A DNA stretch of 64,000 bases, from the NCBI RefSeq assembly GCF_902686445.1, contig NC_062227.1, positions 31,178,777 to 31,242,776 of the forward strand, read 5' to 3'. The position numbers and the translations under genes are program-made. Of the stretch, positions 1 through 11,186 are shown one piece after another. The notes under the pieces were generated by a model. That model searched no databases. It was not told the origin of the DNA and worked only from the letters and a program-made list of their open reading frames with translations. Positions within the stretch are counted from its first letter, which is position 1. The number at the start of each line of letters is the position of its first letter. This stretch comes from Sciurus carolinensis. Lineage: Eukaryota; Chordata; Mammalia; Rodentia; Sciuridae.

Positions 1-149
1 GGTGTGGAAGCTGGCATACAGACTATTAAAGTTCTCAGGGATCATATAACCCAAGTGGTTTCTGTGCCTGCCAGCTCATCAGGATCAGCATGAGCCATTC
101 TCTATTTTTAAATGAAATTCCCAGGCCCTTGCTTAGTTCTGTTGACTCA

Positions 150-254
150 TTGTTTTTTGTTTTTTGTTTTTTTTTTCCATGGTGCTGGGGATTGAACCCA
201 GGGCCTTGTGCATGTGAGGCAAGCATGCTACCTAATGAACTATATCCCCAGCCC
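150..254 (-). repeat. ID-type SINE (tRNA-derived)
   Basis: A poly-T run is followed by the reverse complement of the ID core, including the phrase GGGGATTGAACCCAGGGCC and the end ATATCCCCAGCCC. On the minus strand this reads as a tRNA-Ala-like A box, B box and A-rich tail. It is a retroposed SINE, not a working tRNA gene. Confidence 0.93.
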
Positions 255-1134
255 TTACTCATATTTTTTGACAGTAGAATATAGATAAGTTTTCTAAATT
301 CTATAATTATTGCATATGTTACAGACTACACTGTAACAAAGGGAAGAGAATATGCCTCTTGGATCTATAGGCAGTAGAATATCACAAAATTTAAGTTTCA
401 TGAAGGACTTTAATGTCATCTAATGTGGCCCTGCCTGTCTGCTATAACTTCCCTGATAGGTGGTTTTCCAGGCTTTTCTAGACCATGCCCATTGATGGCG
501 TCCTGTTAGACAATTCTTATTATTTCAACCCTTGTGATGAGTTGAAATATGCTGCCTTAATCACCCACTGTTTCTGGCAGTATAATCACATTGCATTCCT
601 GATGCCTTACCAGTGCAGAGTAGAGCTGGAAATATTACTTCCTTTTTCTGGATATATTCTATCATTGCAGTGTTTTGGGCTTATACTGTGCCCCTAGATT
701 TTTTTTCCCCTTATATCATGTGTAAGTGTACATTTTTAAAACACAGCATTAGTACCATTACCTTTAAAATAGAAAAAAAAAGAATGAGAAGAGATAGAAA
801 AAAAGAATGAGTAGGGATATAAAAGTATTTTTAGCTAGTCTAAATGATCTTTTAAGAAAAGTCTTTAATATATTGCCCTTTAGTAATAGTGTCTTTAGAA
901 ACAAACTAACTTTATTTTAATCATTCTTTTCCCTGAAACAATACGGTTATTTTAAATGCTAAATTATAGTTGAAATCAAATCAAACTTTTTCATCTTTTT
1001 TCTTCAAACTTTTTTGAAGATGATCTTTTTAAATCAAAGATAATTTGGCAACATAACAAATGAGATAAAGGGGAAATCCTAGTCCTAATTCCTCTACTTT
1101 TAAAAACTACCGTTCATTTTGGTATGTGGTTATA
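255..1134. other. Unassigned AT-rich DNA
   Basis: No gene, splice-bounded exon or recognisable repeat stands out. The open frames here are short, start at arbitrary ATGs and resemble nothing I know. Confidence 0.6.
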
Positions 1135-1690
1135 GTTTTTCTGGCTTTTAAAGACATTTATTGTTATGATACACATACAATTTTGAATCCTACCTTTTTC
1201 ACTTAACATTATATCAAGCATTTTTCCAAGTTATCGTAGTCATCATAACCCTTGTTTTTAATTGCATATATTCTCTCAAATAGCTTAGTGGTGAAGAGAA
1301 CAGACTGTGGAGCCAGACTGCCTGGGTTCGTATCCCAGCTCTACCATTTATTGGCTCTGTGATCCTGCACAAGTTATTTGACTTTTTTGTGTCTTGATTT
1401 TCCCATTCAATAAAATGAAGATAATGTGATTTATCTCATAGGGTTATAAAAATTAAATGTATATTTAAAGCTCTTAGTGTGCCTGACATATAGTAAATGC
1501 TCTAGATGTTATTAAAAAAAAAACCAAACTACTGTATCACCTTTATTAAATTGAGTGCACATATCAAAAAATTACTTCAATATGTGTATTTTGGACTTTA
1601 GGTTGCTTCTGTTTCTTGTCCCTATAAAACTTTGTTGTGAGTTACAAAGCGTACCTTTTAAGATATACTTCAGAATTATTTTTCATAGGC
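1135..1690 (-). repeat. Ancient L1 3' fragment, split by a MIR
   Basis: The stretch near 1180-1260 (cctttttcacttaacatta and following) and the continuation near 1590-1640 resemble the reverse complement of the 3' part of old mammalian L1 ORF2/3' UTR. A MIR sits between the two halves. Divergence is high and the boundaries are approximate. Confidence 0.45.
1279..1516 (+). repeat. MIR SINE, nearly full length
   Basis: The sequence follows the MIR consensus from the tRNA-related head (agactgcctgggttcg) through the core (ctctgtgatc, caagttattt) to the tail (cctgacatatagtaaatgct). This is an old mammalian SINE in sense orientation and one of the better preserved MIRs here. Confidence 0.92.
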
Positions 1691-2270
1691 TATTTTACTT
1701 GAAAGTTTTTTAAACTTTTAAATGGATTTGTGCTCCACTTGAAGGTTTTTTGGCTACATCTACACCTTTTGTATTGCTGGGAGATGTTTTGGATTGTCTT
1801 CCTTTGGATCAATGTGACACGATAGTCACTTCTGGAAAAAAATGTTTCTACGTGAAAATCAGTTAGTGCCTTAGTTTCTTTTCCTCTTAACATTATCTCT
1901 GAATAGATCCCATGTTCTGAGAATAGTTTTGGTTTTTTGCTTACATTTCTGATGTGCTTGTTGGTTCTGTGCGCTCTTGGAAGAGCCAATAAAGAACCAT
2001 GTGGAGAAAAATTTGAGTGCAAAACTTGATTGGGTAATAAAAATTAACTTGAAGATGTATACTTTCAAATGTTTATAACAGATACTCAGTGTTATGTTCT
2101 CTTATATACCAGAAAATATTTTTATTTCTTTGAAAATGTTATTAGCTTGACAAAAGTGAAAGCACAGTAGATTCTCAGTGCACCTTAGTGTTCTTTAATA
2201 TTTTACTTCCTGTTATTGCAGGGGGTGTGACAGCTTTGAAGAATATTAATAATTTCTGTCTTAATTTCAG

Positions 2271-2319
2271 AGTATATTCTATTCTTCTGGGAAGAATTAT
2301 TTATTGTGAATGTGCAATG
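2271..2319 (+). other. Exon-like island 1 (speculative)
   Basis: A pyrimidine-rich stretch ending in TTAATTTCAG precedes 49 bases that are open in one frame, followed by a strong donor GTAAGT. The 16-residue translation (beginning VYSILLGRII) is not one I recognise. It is one of four splice-flanked islands in 3.4 kb on this strand. Chance is a real alternative, because such short splice-like pairs are common in AT-rich introns. Confidence 0.2.
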
Positions 2320-2808
2320 GTAAGTAATTCAGTGAAAAAATTATTATTTTTAAAAATGTAAATGTGGCCACAAAATGGGTGGGTGAATTACATACCAATG
2401 ATAACACTGGTTTCTTTTGTTGTTATTGCTACTTTGCTATTTGTTTTAATTGGTACATTAAAATTGTACATAATAGTAGGATTTGTTTTGCATATTCATA
2501 ATTGTTCAGTTTTGATCCCCAGTTCCTCTTCAATGATAACATTTAAAGGTAGACAGTATTTTCATTTTTAGGAAACAATCTTATTTATTAAAAACTGATC
2601 ATTAAGCTCTGTTCTTAGTGCAAACTATGAAAATAAGAAAAATGTAGTAAAGTTATCCATGCTGAATTTGTTTTGTTGCTGAAATACTTTTTATGACAGT
2701 GGTTTCTCCCCCCATTTTGAGAACCATTTCTTTAGGGAAACACTCAGAACAAACTTAGATATCGTTGTAAGACACATTCTGTTTAACATTCATTTCTCTG
2801 TATGTTAG

Positions 2809-2904
2809 GTCTTCTAAGAAGATGATCTAAATCTCAGAATATAGTCCTCTGTGAACAAATTCAGGTGTTTGGGGGCAGACTTTTTCCTCCATCTGAGAAA
2901 TCAG
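2809..2904 (+). other. Exon-like island 2 with stops (speculative)
   Basis: An acceptor (gtatgttag) and a donor (CAG|GTAAGT) flank 96 bases. Every frame has a stop near the 5' end, but one frame is open over the last roughly 78 bases (containing QVFGGRLFPPSEKS). If it was ever coding it is now broken. I cannot assign a family. Confidence 0.15.
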
Positions 2905-3212
2905 GTAAGTTTTTATATAGTAAATAACTTCTTTGCAGGAAATTTTCTAGTTGTTACTGGCTTGAATTCTGCAATAATATTAATAAAAATGGTTCTAAAA
3001 AGTTAAAAATAGTATAGGAAATTGTTACTGTATTTTCTTTTACTTGTAAGCAGTTACACCAGTCCTGTGAGTTATCCTGAAACAAAGTCATTGATTCTTC
3101 AAGTTCAAAGCCTATTAATAATGTGCAGTTGAATCACACTGAAATATGTAGATATGTACAATTGTGTCTGTATTTCTTTTCCTGTGTCTTTTTTTTTTTT
3201 TCCTTTATCATT

Positions 3213-3418
3213 TTTTTCTTTGGGTTTTTTTTTTTTTTTTTGGGGGGGGTACTAGGGAACCTCAGGGTGCTTTACCAATGAACTACACCTCCTGTCCTTT
3301 TCTTTTCTTGGAGATAGGGTCTAGCTGAGTTACTGAAGCTGGCTTCAAACTAGCGATCCTCCTGTCTTAGCCTTTGGAGTTGCTGGACTTAGAGGCGTGT
3401 GCCACTGCTCCTCGCTCT
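3213..3418 (-). repeat. ID/B1 composite SINE
   Basis: A poly-T/poly-G run leads into a degenerate ID-like part (cctcagggtgctttaccaatg) and then a B1/7SL-like part (gagatagggtct, gatcctcctgtcttagcct, gcgtgtgccactgc) in reverse orientation. This two-part SINE recurs several times in the window. Confidence 0.85.
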
Positions 3419-3519
3419 CCTTTATTCTTGTGAAATAGTTCTGGTTGATTTCAGATTCTAGGTTAGCGCTAGATGTAAGATTTCATTTCATGGGAAATAA
3501 TCTTTATTTTATCTCCTGT

Positions 3520-3830
3520 CTTCCATTGTTCTGTAGACAAATCAGATACCTAACTTTTTTGACAGTAATCTAGATTTTTTTCTCTGTCTTTAAGATTTTC
3601 TTTTTCTTTGGTTGTCTTCAGTTTTACTATGATGTGTCTATGTCTGAGTTTCTTCTTCATTTATCCTACATGGGAGTTGTGGGCATCTTAAATCTGTAGA
3701 TAGTGTCTTTTATCCTTTTTATAAAACTTTTGCCAATGTGGCTTCAGATATTATGTATGCCTCTTTCTCTGTGTCTCTTTTTGGATTTCCAATTAAATAT
3801 CCATTATACTACACACCAAATTCCCTATGA
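3520..3830 (-). repeat. Old L1 (L1ME-like) fragment
   Basis: The phrase gttttactatgatgtgtcta followed by text resembling an L1ME-type internal region in reverse complement identifies an ancient L1 piece. Boundaries are soft. Confidence 0.55.
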
Positions 3831-3857
3831 ACCCTAGAGGAATCTTTAAGATGTGAA

Positions 3858-4008
3858 TTTCAGACTGCCTGGTAATGGAACACATGTCTGTAGCCCCAGA
3901 CTGAGGTGGGAGGATCACTTGGGCTCAAAAGTTCAGGACTAGCCTGGGTGCCATAGTAAGACACTGTCTCCAAAAACAAAACAACAACAACAACAAAAAA
4001 AAAAACAC
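3858..4008 (+). repeat. B1/7SL-like SINE monomer
   Basis: The core gaggtgggaggatcacttg and the tail cactgtctccaaaaacaaaac with an A-rich end are those of a 7SL-derived monomer. It is diverged but in sense orientation. Confidence 0.75.
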
Positions 4009-4198
4009 ATTTTACAAAGTATATATGTGAAAATTAAGTGTTGTTTTATTTCTGACTTTATCTTTTGTTTAAATTATAGATTTAGCATTTTATATGTTTT
4101 GCTTATTTGACAGGAGTTACATTCTTATACAGATTTAGTTGTGAGTGGATTTGCTTTGAAAATCTTTTCAATTTTTTTTAATGGGTCTTACATTGCAG

Positions 4199-4299
4199 TC
4201 AGTTTAATCTGGAAAATGGCACTGTTTTCAATACCAATGAGCAAGAAAGCACTCTGGGTCAGAAGATAAGACTGATATAAAACCTCACAGAGCATCTCT
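4199..4299 (+). other. Exon-like island 3 with stop (speculative)
   Basis: The acceptor (cttacattgcag) and donor (GTAAGT) flank 101 bases. One frame is open for 25 codons (containing QFNLENGTVFNTNEQ) before TAA. The product is unrecognised; it could be a decayed exon or chance. Confidence 0.17.
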
Positions 4300-4609
4300 G
4301 TAAGTTTGTTTTTCAAATAATTCACATGAATGAACCTTTAAGTCATCAAAAATTTGAAAACCTTTATTTCTAATTTGTAGAAATAATAATGTATTTGTGT
4401 AAAAAAATTTCAAACAGTTATTTAAAATAGTATAGCTAATATGTAATTTAAGGTAAATTATGAAATATCTGTTTTTCTATTGGAGTGAATTTATACAGTA
4501 ACTATACTTAGTAGTAGTAATCTAAAGTAGATTATGGAGGATTTATATATTTTTTACACAGAATACATATTATTTCTGTAACCATAATATTCTCCTCCTA
4601 ACCTTATAG

Positions 4610-5140
4610 ATGTTTTATATACATTTGCAAAAATCCAAATTAGATTATATAATACATACTGTTCTTAAATTCATATAATACATACTGTTCTTAAATTCAT
4701 TTTCTTCTTTTGATGGGTTTCTGCATCAGTGCATTTAAGTGGTTCATGATTAGTCTTTATAAGGATATATCATAGTCCCACATAATTAGACATTTAGGTA
4801 ATCTCATATTATAAAAAACTGTTAACAACATTACAGTGGATAGTATTGTATGTGTCATTGCTAAATTATGCAGGTGTCTCCTTAGGTAAGTAAAGTTGCT
4901 AGGTCACAATATATACACATTTCAAATTTTTATAGCTATTGCCCAGTTATTTCTCAAAAAGAATATACCAATTTTATACTGCCATCCGTGGCAAGTTGAG
5001 AATGCCTTCTCGTTTTCCCAACCACACCAACACTGGGAATTTTCAGTTTTTCAAACTCTTTGCTTACTCGATAGAAATATCTGAAAAAATTGTCTTTTTT
5101 GTATTAGTTTATATTTATTTTATTATTAGAGTTGACGAAC
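4610..5140 (-). repeat. Old L1 3' ORF2 fragment
   Basis: The segment near 4930-5060 (gcccagttatttctcaaaaag, accaacactgggaattttca) resembles the end of an old L1 ORF2 in reverse complement. It contains a local 30-bp direct repeat (ataatacatactgttcttaaattcat twice, 4651-4700), a small tandem duplication. Confidence 0.45.
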
Positions 5141-5521
5141 TTACTGCATAGTGACTGGAATTTATTTTTCTTCTAAGACTTACTTCTTCTTACAACTTAC
5201 CCATTTCACTATTGCATCATTTTCATCATTGCATGTATTTTCTAAAACATTTAACCATAAACCATTTTTTTCCAATCTGTTGACCTTTGTTGAGGAAAAA
5301 AAACTGGCTTAAATCTTTTCACTATGTCTTCATGCTTATGTTATGTCATTATCACAGTGCTCTTTAGTTTTTGGATTACTGTCATAGCATTCCCAGTGTC
5401 TTAAAGATTTCATGTCTGGATGTTACTGTAACCAGAATTCTCTATTAATGGTTGTCTGTCAGTATGTTCATGACCTATTATTCTAGCATTTATCTTCTGC
5501 CTGATAACTACTTTATGACAG

Positions 5522-5615
5522 GCTGTCCATTTTTTAAAATTTCACACACTGAGGATAGAGAAGAAGGAATGGATGTAGAAGAAGGTGAAATGAGAGATGA
5601 AACTCCAACAACATG
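5522..5615 (+). other. Exon-like island 4, open and acidic
   Basis: Acceptor ctttatgacag and donor GTGAGT flank 94 bases open in the frame starting two bases in. The translation includes HTEDREEGMDVEEGEMRDE, a strongly acidic stretch with non-random codon content. It looks more like real protein than its three upstream companions. I do not recognise the family; it could be an exon of a gene extending outside the window or a fossil. Confidence 0.28.
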
Positions 5616-6209
5616 GTGAGTTTTTAAGCTCAAGATTTCTTGATTTGCAAAAGATAATCCCTTAATGATTTACCAAGTACTGGAGTGAGGATATAAACAA
5701 GGAAGGAAATTATGGTTATAGATTTGTTTTATATGTAATGTTCATATAGATGGCTTAAATTCTAAATCAGTAATGGACTGTATGGATGGATTTTGGAATT
5801 GTGTGCAGGTAGTACATCATTTACATAGCCTACTTTATGCACATTCCCAGCATTTGAAAAGCCAACCGAGGGCAACCTTTGGAGCTTCTCCCCTTCCTTT
5901 AAACTTGAAGACCTGGTACCTGTGGGTATTGCACTGACATTTAATGAAATGAAAGAGACAATAACCTCTTCTCTTCCTTCTGTCTCTTATTACTATGTCT
6001 TTTCTCATCCTCTATGTCCTTGAGCCTTCCTTCCAAATAATTTCTTCACTGTGCTAGTTAGAAGCAGTGAGGAAGAGAAAAAGGAAGCTATGAAGGAAAG
6101 CTTACTTTCACTAGCACTCTTCCAGGTATCTGAGGGGATGGAAGTAACACAAACCCCCATCAGCAGCATCTAGAAGTAGGGTAGTTCCAGGTTTGACTGC
6201 AGTACTTCC
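5616..6209. other. Unassigned intronic or intergenic DNA
   Basis: I see no gene or confident repeat. A pyrimidine-rich stretch lies at about 5960-6010. Confidence 0.5.
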
Positions 6210-6345
6210 CATCTTCCTTGAGCAAGTTACTTCACCTTCCTACAACCCAATTTTGGTATCTTTAAAATATAGTAATGCCACCTACTCACTATAGTTGTTG
6301 AGAGGATTAAATAAGCTGATGATCAGAAAGGGCCTGCTAAGACAC
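6210..6345 (+). repeat. MIR fragment
   Basis: The phrases gagcaagttacttcacc and tgttgagaggattaaataa match the central and 3' MIR consensus in sense orientation. Confidence 0.75.
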
Positions 6346-6446
6346 TTAGGTATTTTTACTCTGGTTGTTGACATTACAAAGAATGGAAAATATAAGCACT
6401 TAGAACAGTTTCTATTCAGTGTTTTGTAACTAGCTGTTAACTACAG

Positions 6447-6645
6447 TTTTTTGTTGTTGTTGATGTTGTTTGTTTGGGGGAGCATGGGGATTGAACCCAG
6501 GGTTGCTCTCCTACTGAGCTACATCCCCAACCCTTTTTTGAGAAAGAGTCTTGCTAAGTTGCCAAGGCTGACTTCAAATTTGCAGTCCTTCTGCCTCAGT
6601 CTCTAACATTGTTGGGATTCACATGTACATCACCACACATATGCA
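6447..6645 (-). repeat. ID/B1 composite SINE
   Basis: A GTT-rich tail is followed by the ID part (gggattgaacccagggttg, ctacatccccaaccc) and the B1-like part (gagaaagagtcttgctaag, ccttctgcctcagtctc). It is moderately diverged. Confidence 0.88.
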
Positions 6646-6654
6646 GATTAGTAC

Positions 6655-7022
6655 CATAGCCCCTCCTATCTGCAGCAGATAAATCCAAGACCCCATATGG
6701 ATGCCTGAAGTCAATTAGTACCAAACCCTATACACACTGTTTTATTTCGATTTTTTTTTAAATGCACACATACTTATTTAAAGATAAATTTGTAGACTAT
6801 TCACCAAGAGATTAAGAACAATAATAGGAATATAGAACAATTATAATAGTAAACATAATAGTCATGTGTATGGAGTCTGCTTGAAAGAATTAAGTCAAAT
6901 ATTAAGATTTTTGGATTGTGGTTGAGTGAAACCACAGAAAGGAAGAAAAAAATTGGGGGGGAGTGGTGGTTGAGGGTAACGGAAACCACAGAAAGCAAAA
7001 CCACAGATAAGGGGGAACTGTA
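6655..7022. mobile_element. Non-autonomous Tigger-type DNA transposon
   Basis: The left end (agcccctcctatctgcagc) and right end (ccacagataagggggaactg) are inverted terminal repeats. The interior (ggatgcctgaag, taccaaaccctatacacact) is shared with the element at 21.25 kb and is typical of TcMar-Tigger internal-deletion products. No transposase is left. Confidence 0.78.
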
Positions 7023-7660
7023 TTTGCTGCTGTGTCAAACTACTCCAAGGTTTAGCATCTTAAAACAAACTTTTCATTTTGCCATAATGGTGTGGGCCAG
7101 CAGAGGGTTTACTGGACAACTTCTGCTCCGGGTCTCTCAGCACTTTGTTCATCTGCTGGCTTGGCTGGTGACCTCTTGAGGCCACTCACACACATGCCTG
7201 CCAGCAATGTTGCCTATGGACTGGTAGTCCTGGGGACTGCCAAGCAGCCTGCCTACACCTGCCCCCACCAGCATGGCAGATTCATGCTGTGGGTCCATTT
7301 ACTTTGTTGGCTTCTCCAAGAGCAGGCTTCCCAAGGAAACCAGGCAGAAGATGCATGTACAGTGACCCTTCTACCACATTCTGTTGGTTGCACATGAGTC
7401 ATTAAATATAGCCAAGCCCACCTCTTGACTGAGAAATGCCAAGGTCTTTGCAAATGAATCTTTGAATCACCACATGCAAGTATTTGTAGATGCAAAAAGT
7501 CAAGGAAAAGGATGAGAGAAATCAAAGCCTGCTTTAACTCTTTATGATCCTCTGTTCCCAATCTGGGAAGAAGCTCCCTAAATACTTTCTTTCATGTTGT
7601 GTTTATTATACAGGGAGAAATGTACCGGATTTGGTGGAGCCTCTTACATGACTATACCTA
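7023..7660. repeat. Probable ancient repeat, family not assigned
   Basis: The stretch from ttgctgctgtgtcaaactac to about 7400 resembles a common placental repeat that begins with a phrase like 'attgctgcataacaaattacc' and ends near 'ttctgttggttgcaca'. I cannot name the family with confidence. Two overlapping frames of about 100 codons here are not evidence of a gene. Confidence 0.4.
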
Positions 7661-7665
7661 GTAGC

Positions 7666-7710
7666 AAGTCCCTTCCTTCCTTCCTTTCCTCCTTCCTTCT
7701 TTCTTTCACA
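7666..7710. repeat. (CCTT)n microsatellite
   Basis: A short pyrimidine tract made of CCTT/CTTT units, slightly interrupted. Confidence 0.9.
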
Positions 7711-7785
7711 GGTTGAAATATCAAAATTCACTTTATTCTCACACCGTAAATCTGTTAGACTATGTCTGCACTAAGAAATCACTGT

Positions 7786-8907
7786 TAAAGTAGGCCTGAA
7801 TCTCCATCATGTTGGCTTAGGATCAGACTTCCTTAAGAAGACTCCCAAAGCACAAGAAATCAAAGCAAGAATCAATAAATGGGATGGACTCAAACTAAAA
7901 AACTTTTTCTCAGCAAAGGATACAATCAATAATGTGAACAGAGGGCCTACAGAGTGGGAGAAAATCTTTTCTACACACACTTCAAATAGAGCACTTATCT
8001 CCAAAATTTATAAAGAACTTACAAAACTTTACACCGAATTACAAAGAATCCAATCAATAAGTGGGCCAAGGAATTGGAAAGACACTTTACAGAAGAAGAC
8101 ACACAGGCGATTAATAAATATATGAAAAAGTGTTCAACATCTCTTAGTAATTAGAGGAATGCAAATTACAACTTCTCTAAGATTTTATCTCACTCCAGTT
8201 AGACTGGCTATTATCAAGAACACAAACAATAATAGATATTGGCATGGATGTGGGGAAAAAGGCACACTTTTACTTTGCTGGTGGAGTTGCAAATTGGTGC
8301 AGCCACTCTGGAAAGTAGTGTGGAGAAGCCTCAGAAAACTTAGAGTGGACCCACCTTTTGACCCAGCTATCCTACTCCTCGATTTATACCCAAAGGACTT
8401 AAAATTAGCATACTGCAGTAACACAGTCACATCAATTGTTTATAGCAACTCAATTCACAATAGCTAGATTGTGGAACCAACCTAAATGCCCTTCAACAGA
8501 GGAATGGATAAAGAAACTGGTATATATACATTATGGAATATTATTCAGCCATAAAGAAGAATAATATTATGGCATTTGCAGATAAATGAATGGAATTGGA
8601 GAATATCATGCTAAGTGAAATAGGCCAATCCCAAAAAACCAAAGGCCAGATGTTTTCCCTGATAAGTGGATGATGATATATAATGGGGATGGGGGTGGGG
8701 GCTGAGAGAAGATGGAGGAACTTTAAATTACATAGAGGGAAATGAGAGGGAGGGGAGGTATGAAAAATCGTGAAATGAGACAGACATCATTACCCTATGT
8801 ACATGAATGGTATGAATCTATGTCATGTACAACCATAGAAATGAAGCGATGTACCTCATTTGTGTACAATGAATCAAAATGCAGTCTGTAAAAAATAATT
8901 TTAAAAA
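7786..8907 (+). mobile_element. 5'-truncated L1 with target-site duplication
   Basis: The sequence is the 3' end of the same L1 family as the full-length element at 31.6-37.6 kb: the last part of ORF2 followed by the 3' UTR and an A-rich tail (gcagtctgtaaaaaataat). It starts inside ORF2 and is flanked by aagaaatcactgt (7773-7785) and aagaaatcaatgt (8908-8920), a 13-bp target-site duplication with one mismatch. Several frame breaks interrupt the ORF2 remnant, the longest open piece being about 100 codons at 8159-8467. It is a dead-on-arrival copy. The duplication places the insertion boundaries to within a base or two. Confidence 0.93.
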
Positions 8908-8920
8908 AAGAAATCAATGT

Positions 8921-9888
8921 GATGTTGAATTGTAGTTACACAGAATTATAAATTGAATGACAACACTCACTTTTTGACTTGTTTTGCACCAAGTGGTTGT
9001 ATTCAGAGTAAAAGTTTTCCTGAATGCAGATTTAGAGTTCACACCAACAACCACAAAGGAGTTCCCCAGGGAAGTGGGAATGGGCTCCCACTCCTAAGCT
9101 TCTCTCTTGGCATTAATGGTCAGCTGTACTCAGCAACTCTTGAATCACATTATTTTTGTAGGGGATCAGGGTGCTTTTGTGTACTGTAAGAAAAAGGCAC
9201 CAGGGTTCTGCTCTTCAAGGGGATCATCATCCTTGCAGATATTGTTGAAGGGTGCGTCCCCATCCCTTCTTATATGTGATTCAAGTGGCCTGTTCGTGGT
9301 TTCCTCTTCCACGTCACATGGAACTCTAAAGCTTGGCTTTTGAAATTCGGTCCCTCATCTCTTTCCACTAACTGAATATGATCAAGGGCAAAGGAATGTA
9401 AGAAAAGATGGGAGCCATAAACCTTAGTAAAGATGAGTCACTGCATGTTTTCTTTGGTGACTTGTTAAAACTTCCCCTGTGGTCATACAGATGCCACTGA
9501 AGAGAATAATGCATTGCCTTTCTTACAAACCTATTGTTAATATAATTTTATTATCAGTAAGCTTCAGAATCGTAGTGAGGTCTGTATAAGAAAAGGATTA
9601 TGTTAGTGTCCTGCTTATAAGCAGAAGTTTGTAAATGTTTTAAGCTATTGTGAGTTTTTCTCTCTCAGTAAATTATTTTGGATTATTTGGGGTGAGAGAG
9701 TTCTTTTGATGAGCAAGCATCAAGTGAGTGGCCATTATGTACCAGGCACTTAGTATTGACTGTGTTTAGTGTGTTCCTTATTTTAGATGTGCTGTGTGGT
9801 TCCTGCAGTTGAAGGCAGAGGAAATCAGATCAGTTAAAAGACATCACTTGTGAGTCTCCCTTTTTTTTCCCTCATGTTTATCAAATAG
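8921..9888. other. Unassigned DNA
   Basis: I see no recognised gene. A possible MIR tail (taccaggcacttagta) lies near 9738. Two overlapping frames of 78 codons at 8953-9343 match nothing I know. Confidence 0.45.
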
Positions 9889-10147
9889 TTGTTGAGGAAG
9901 AACATCCTCAAAGAACGAAAAAGACAACAGAGGTCTTGAAGTGCTACCCAATGCCCATTCATTTCCAGAATACTTCTATCTCAAATTCACAGTACAACTT
10001 TGCTGCTGAATTTCCAGCAGACAGCCTTCAAGCTGCTCATCCTTTTACTATTGGGGACAACAGGTCATACAGTGAATACTGGAACACTACCCTCCTCGCC
10101 CATAAAAACTACAGAACTTATTTCCAACTGCTAGTAGAGCCAGTGGG
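9889..10147 (+). pseudogene. PTPRM: PTPRM-like exon (fibronectin III end), frameshifted
   Basis: After an acceptor (tatcaaatag) the frame reads VEEEHPQRTKKTTEVLKCYP and continues through FAAEFPADSLQAA and PFTIGDN to NYRTYFQ. This is the membrane-proximal extracellular region of receptor protein tyrosine phosphatase mu, a homophilic adhesion receptor; the related PTPRK and PTPRT are less similar by memory. Near 10120 one base is missing where FQAASRAS would be expected, so the frame runs into TAA at the donor. The donor GTAAGT is intact. About a quarter of the residues differ from the human protein as I recall it, high for this conserved exon. I infer a decaying genomic duplicate rather than the working gene. 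An assembly error causing the indel is the alternative. Confidence 0.8.
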
Positions 10148-11149
10148 GTAAGTTTTATAGATGACTGTTTACCAGTGCTATTTTGGGTTATTAACGTGAA
10201 CGTAGCTTAAGTAAGATGGTAGTCAATAAATGAAGTCATGTGTTTGTGTGCTTTTACTTGTAAACAGTTCTTTTCTCCTTTAAAATTATTTTCATCTAGA
10301 GAAATTTATGACAAGAAATTAATATATTCACATATTCGTCTTTTTTGTTTTTTGTTTTGGAAAGTGTAGCGTCAATAAGAATGGTTTTTGTTTTCCAATT
10401 TTCTTGTTACCAAAAGGTGGCTAGACATTCTGCTTAACTTACTGTTTTACAGGAAAACAGCATAGCTACAACACATACATCAGCTCATTTAAGTTTTATG
10501 AGCTCAAAACATCTGTCTTTTTCAGCATATTCTGTCCCATTTCTTTAATTCCAAGAACTTTATGCTTCATATAGCTATGACTAAATTAGATATCTTTTTT
10601 TTCCCTCTAAGAGAAAATAGCTTTAGGAAGATGAGATAGAACAAAGTAAAAATTATCATTGAGTCACACATCTGAAATTTGTCCCCTTTCCTGTTCAGAC
10701 CAACTAGAGCTCTGATAAAATTTTACGTCTCATTAAACAGAAGGAAACATTTTCCAAATTCTTCCATCAGTTCTCTCCTTCATGACACAGGTCTAGGTAT
10801 TACTGGCCATTTAACTTTCTTTCACCTTTTGCCAGTGAAAGGAAAAATCTGGGGTGTAGAGTCCTTCCACAGTGCTGTTTGCACAAGGCATGAAGATGGA
10901 TCTGGGGAAGCATTCAGCATCCACCAGGTAGAGATCATTTGTATTTAACTCCTCCTTCCTCGTCAAGTGCAGCATTCCCCAACACCATCTCCACTAGAGC
11001 CAGACAATGTATGTGAGCATGGTTCACTGAGTAAGTGTGATAAAAGCCATACCATCTTTCCATATCAGTGTCATTCAACTCAAATTACAGATTATTCTGT
11101 TTTCAAATAAAACATGAATAATAATTTCCTCCCTCTTGATTTAATACAG
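10148..11149. other. Intron of the PTPRM-like fragment
   Basis: The stretch lies between the two PTPRM-like exons and has GT...AG ends. It contains a frame of 89 codons at 10679-10948 that I do not recognise and treat as chance. Confidence 0.6.
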
Positions 11150-11186
11150 GAAACTAAAGTCGACTGTGTCCAGGTGGCCACCAAAG
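11150..11186 (+). pseudogene. PTPRM: PTPRM-like 37-nt exon
   Basis: Acceptor ttaatacag and donor GTAGGT flank 37 bases that translate as ETKVDCVQVATK in the phase expected after the exon ending at 10147. This is the next short exon of PTPRM, just before the transmembrane segment. Retention of the roughly 1 kb intron shows the copy arose from genomic DNA, not by retroposition. I could not find the following transmembrane exon downstream. Confidence 0.78.
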
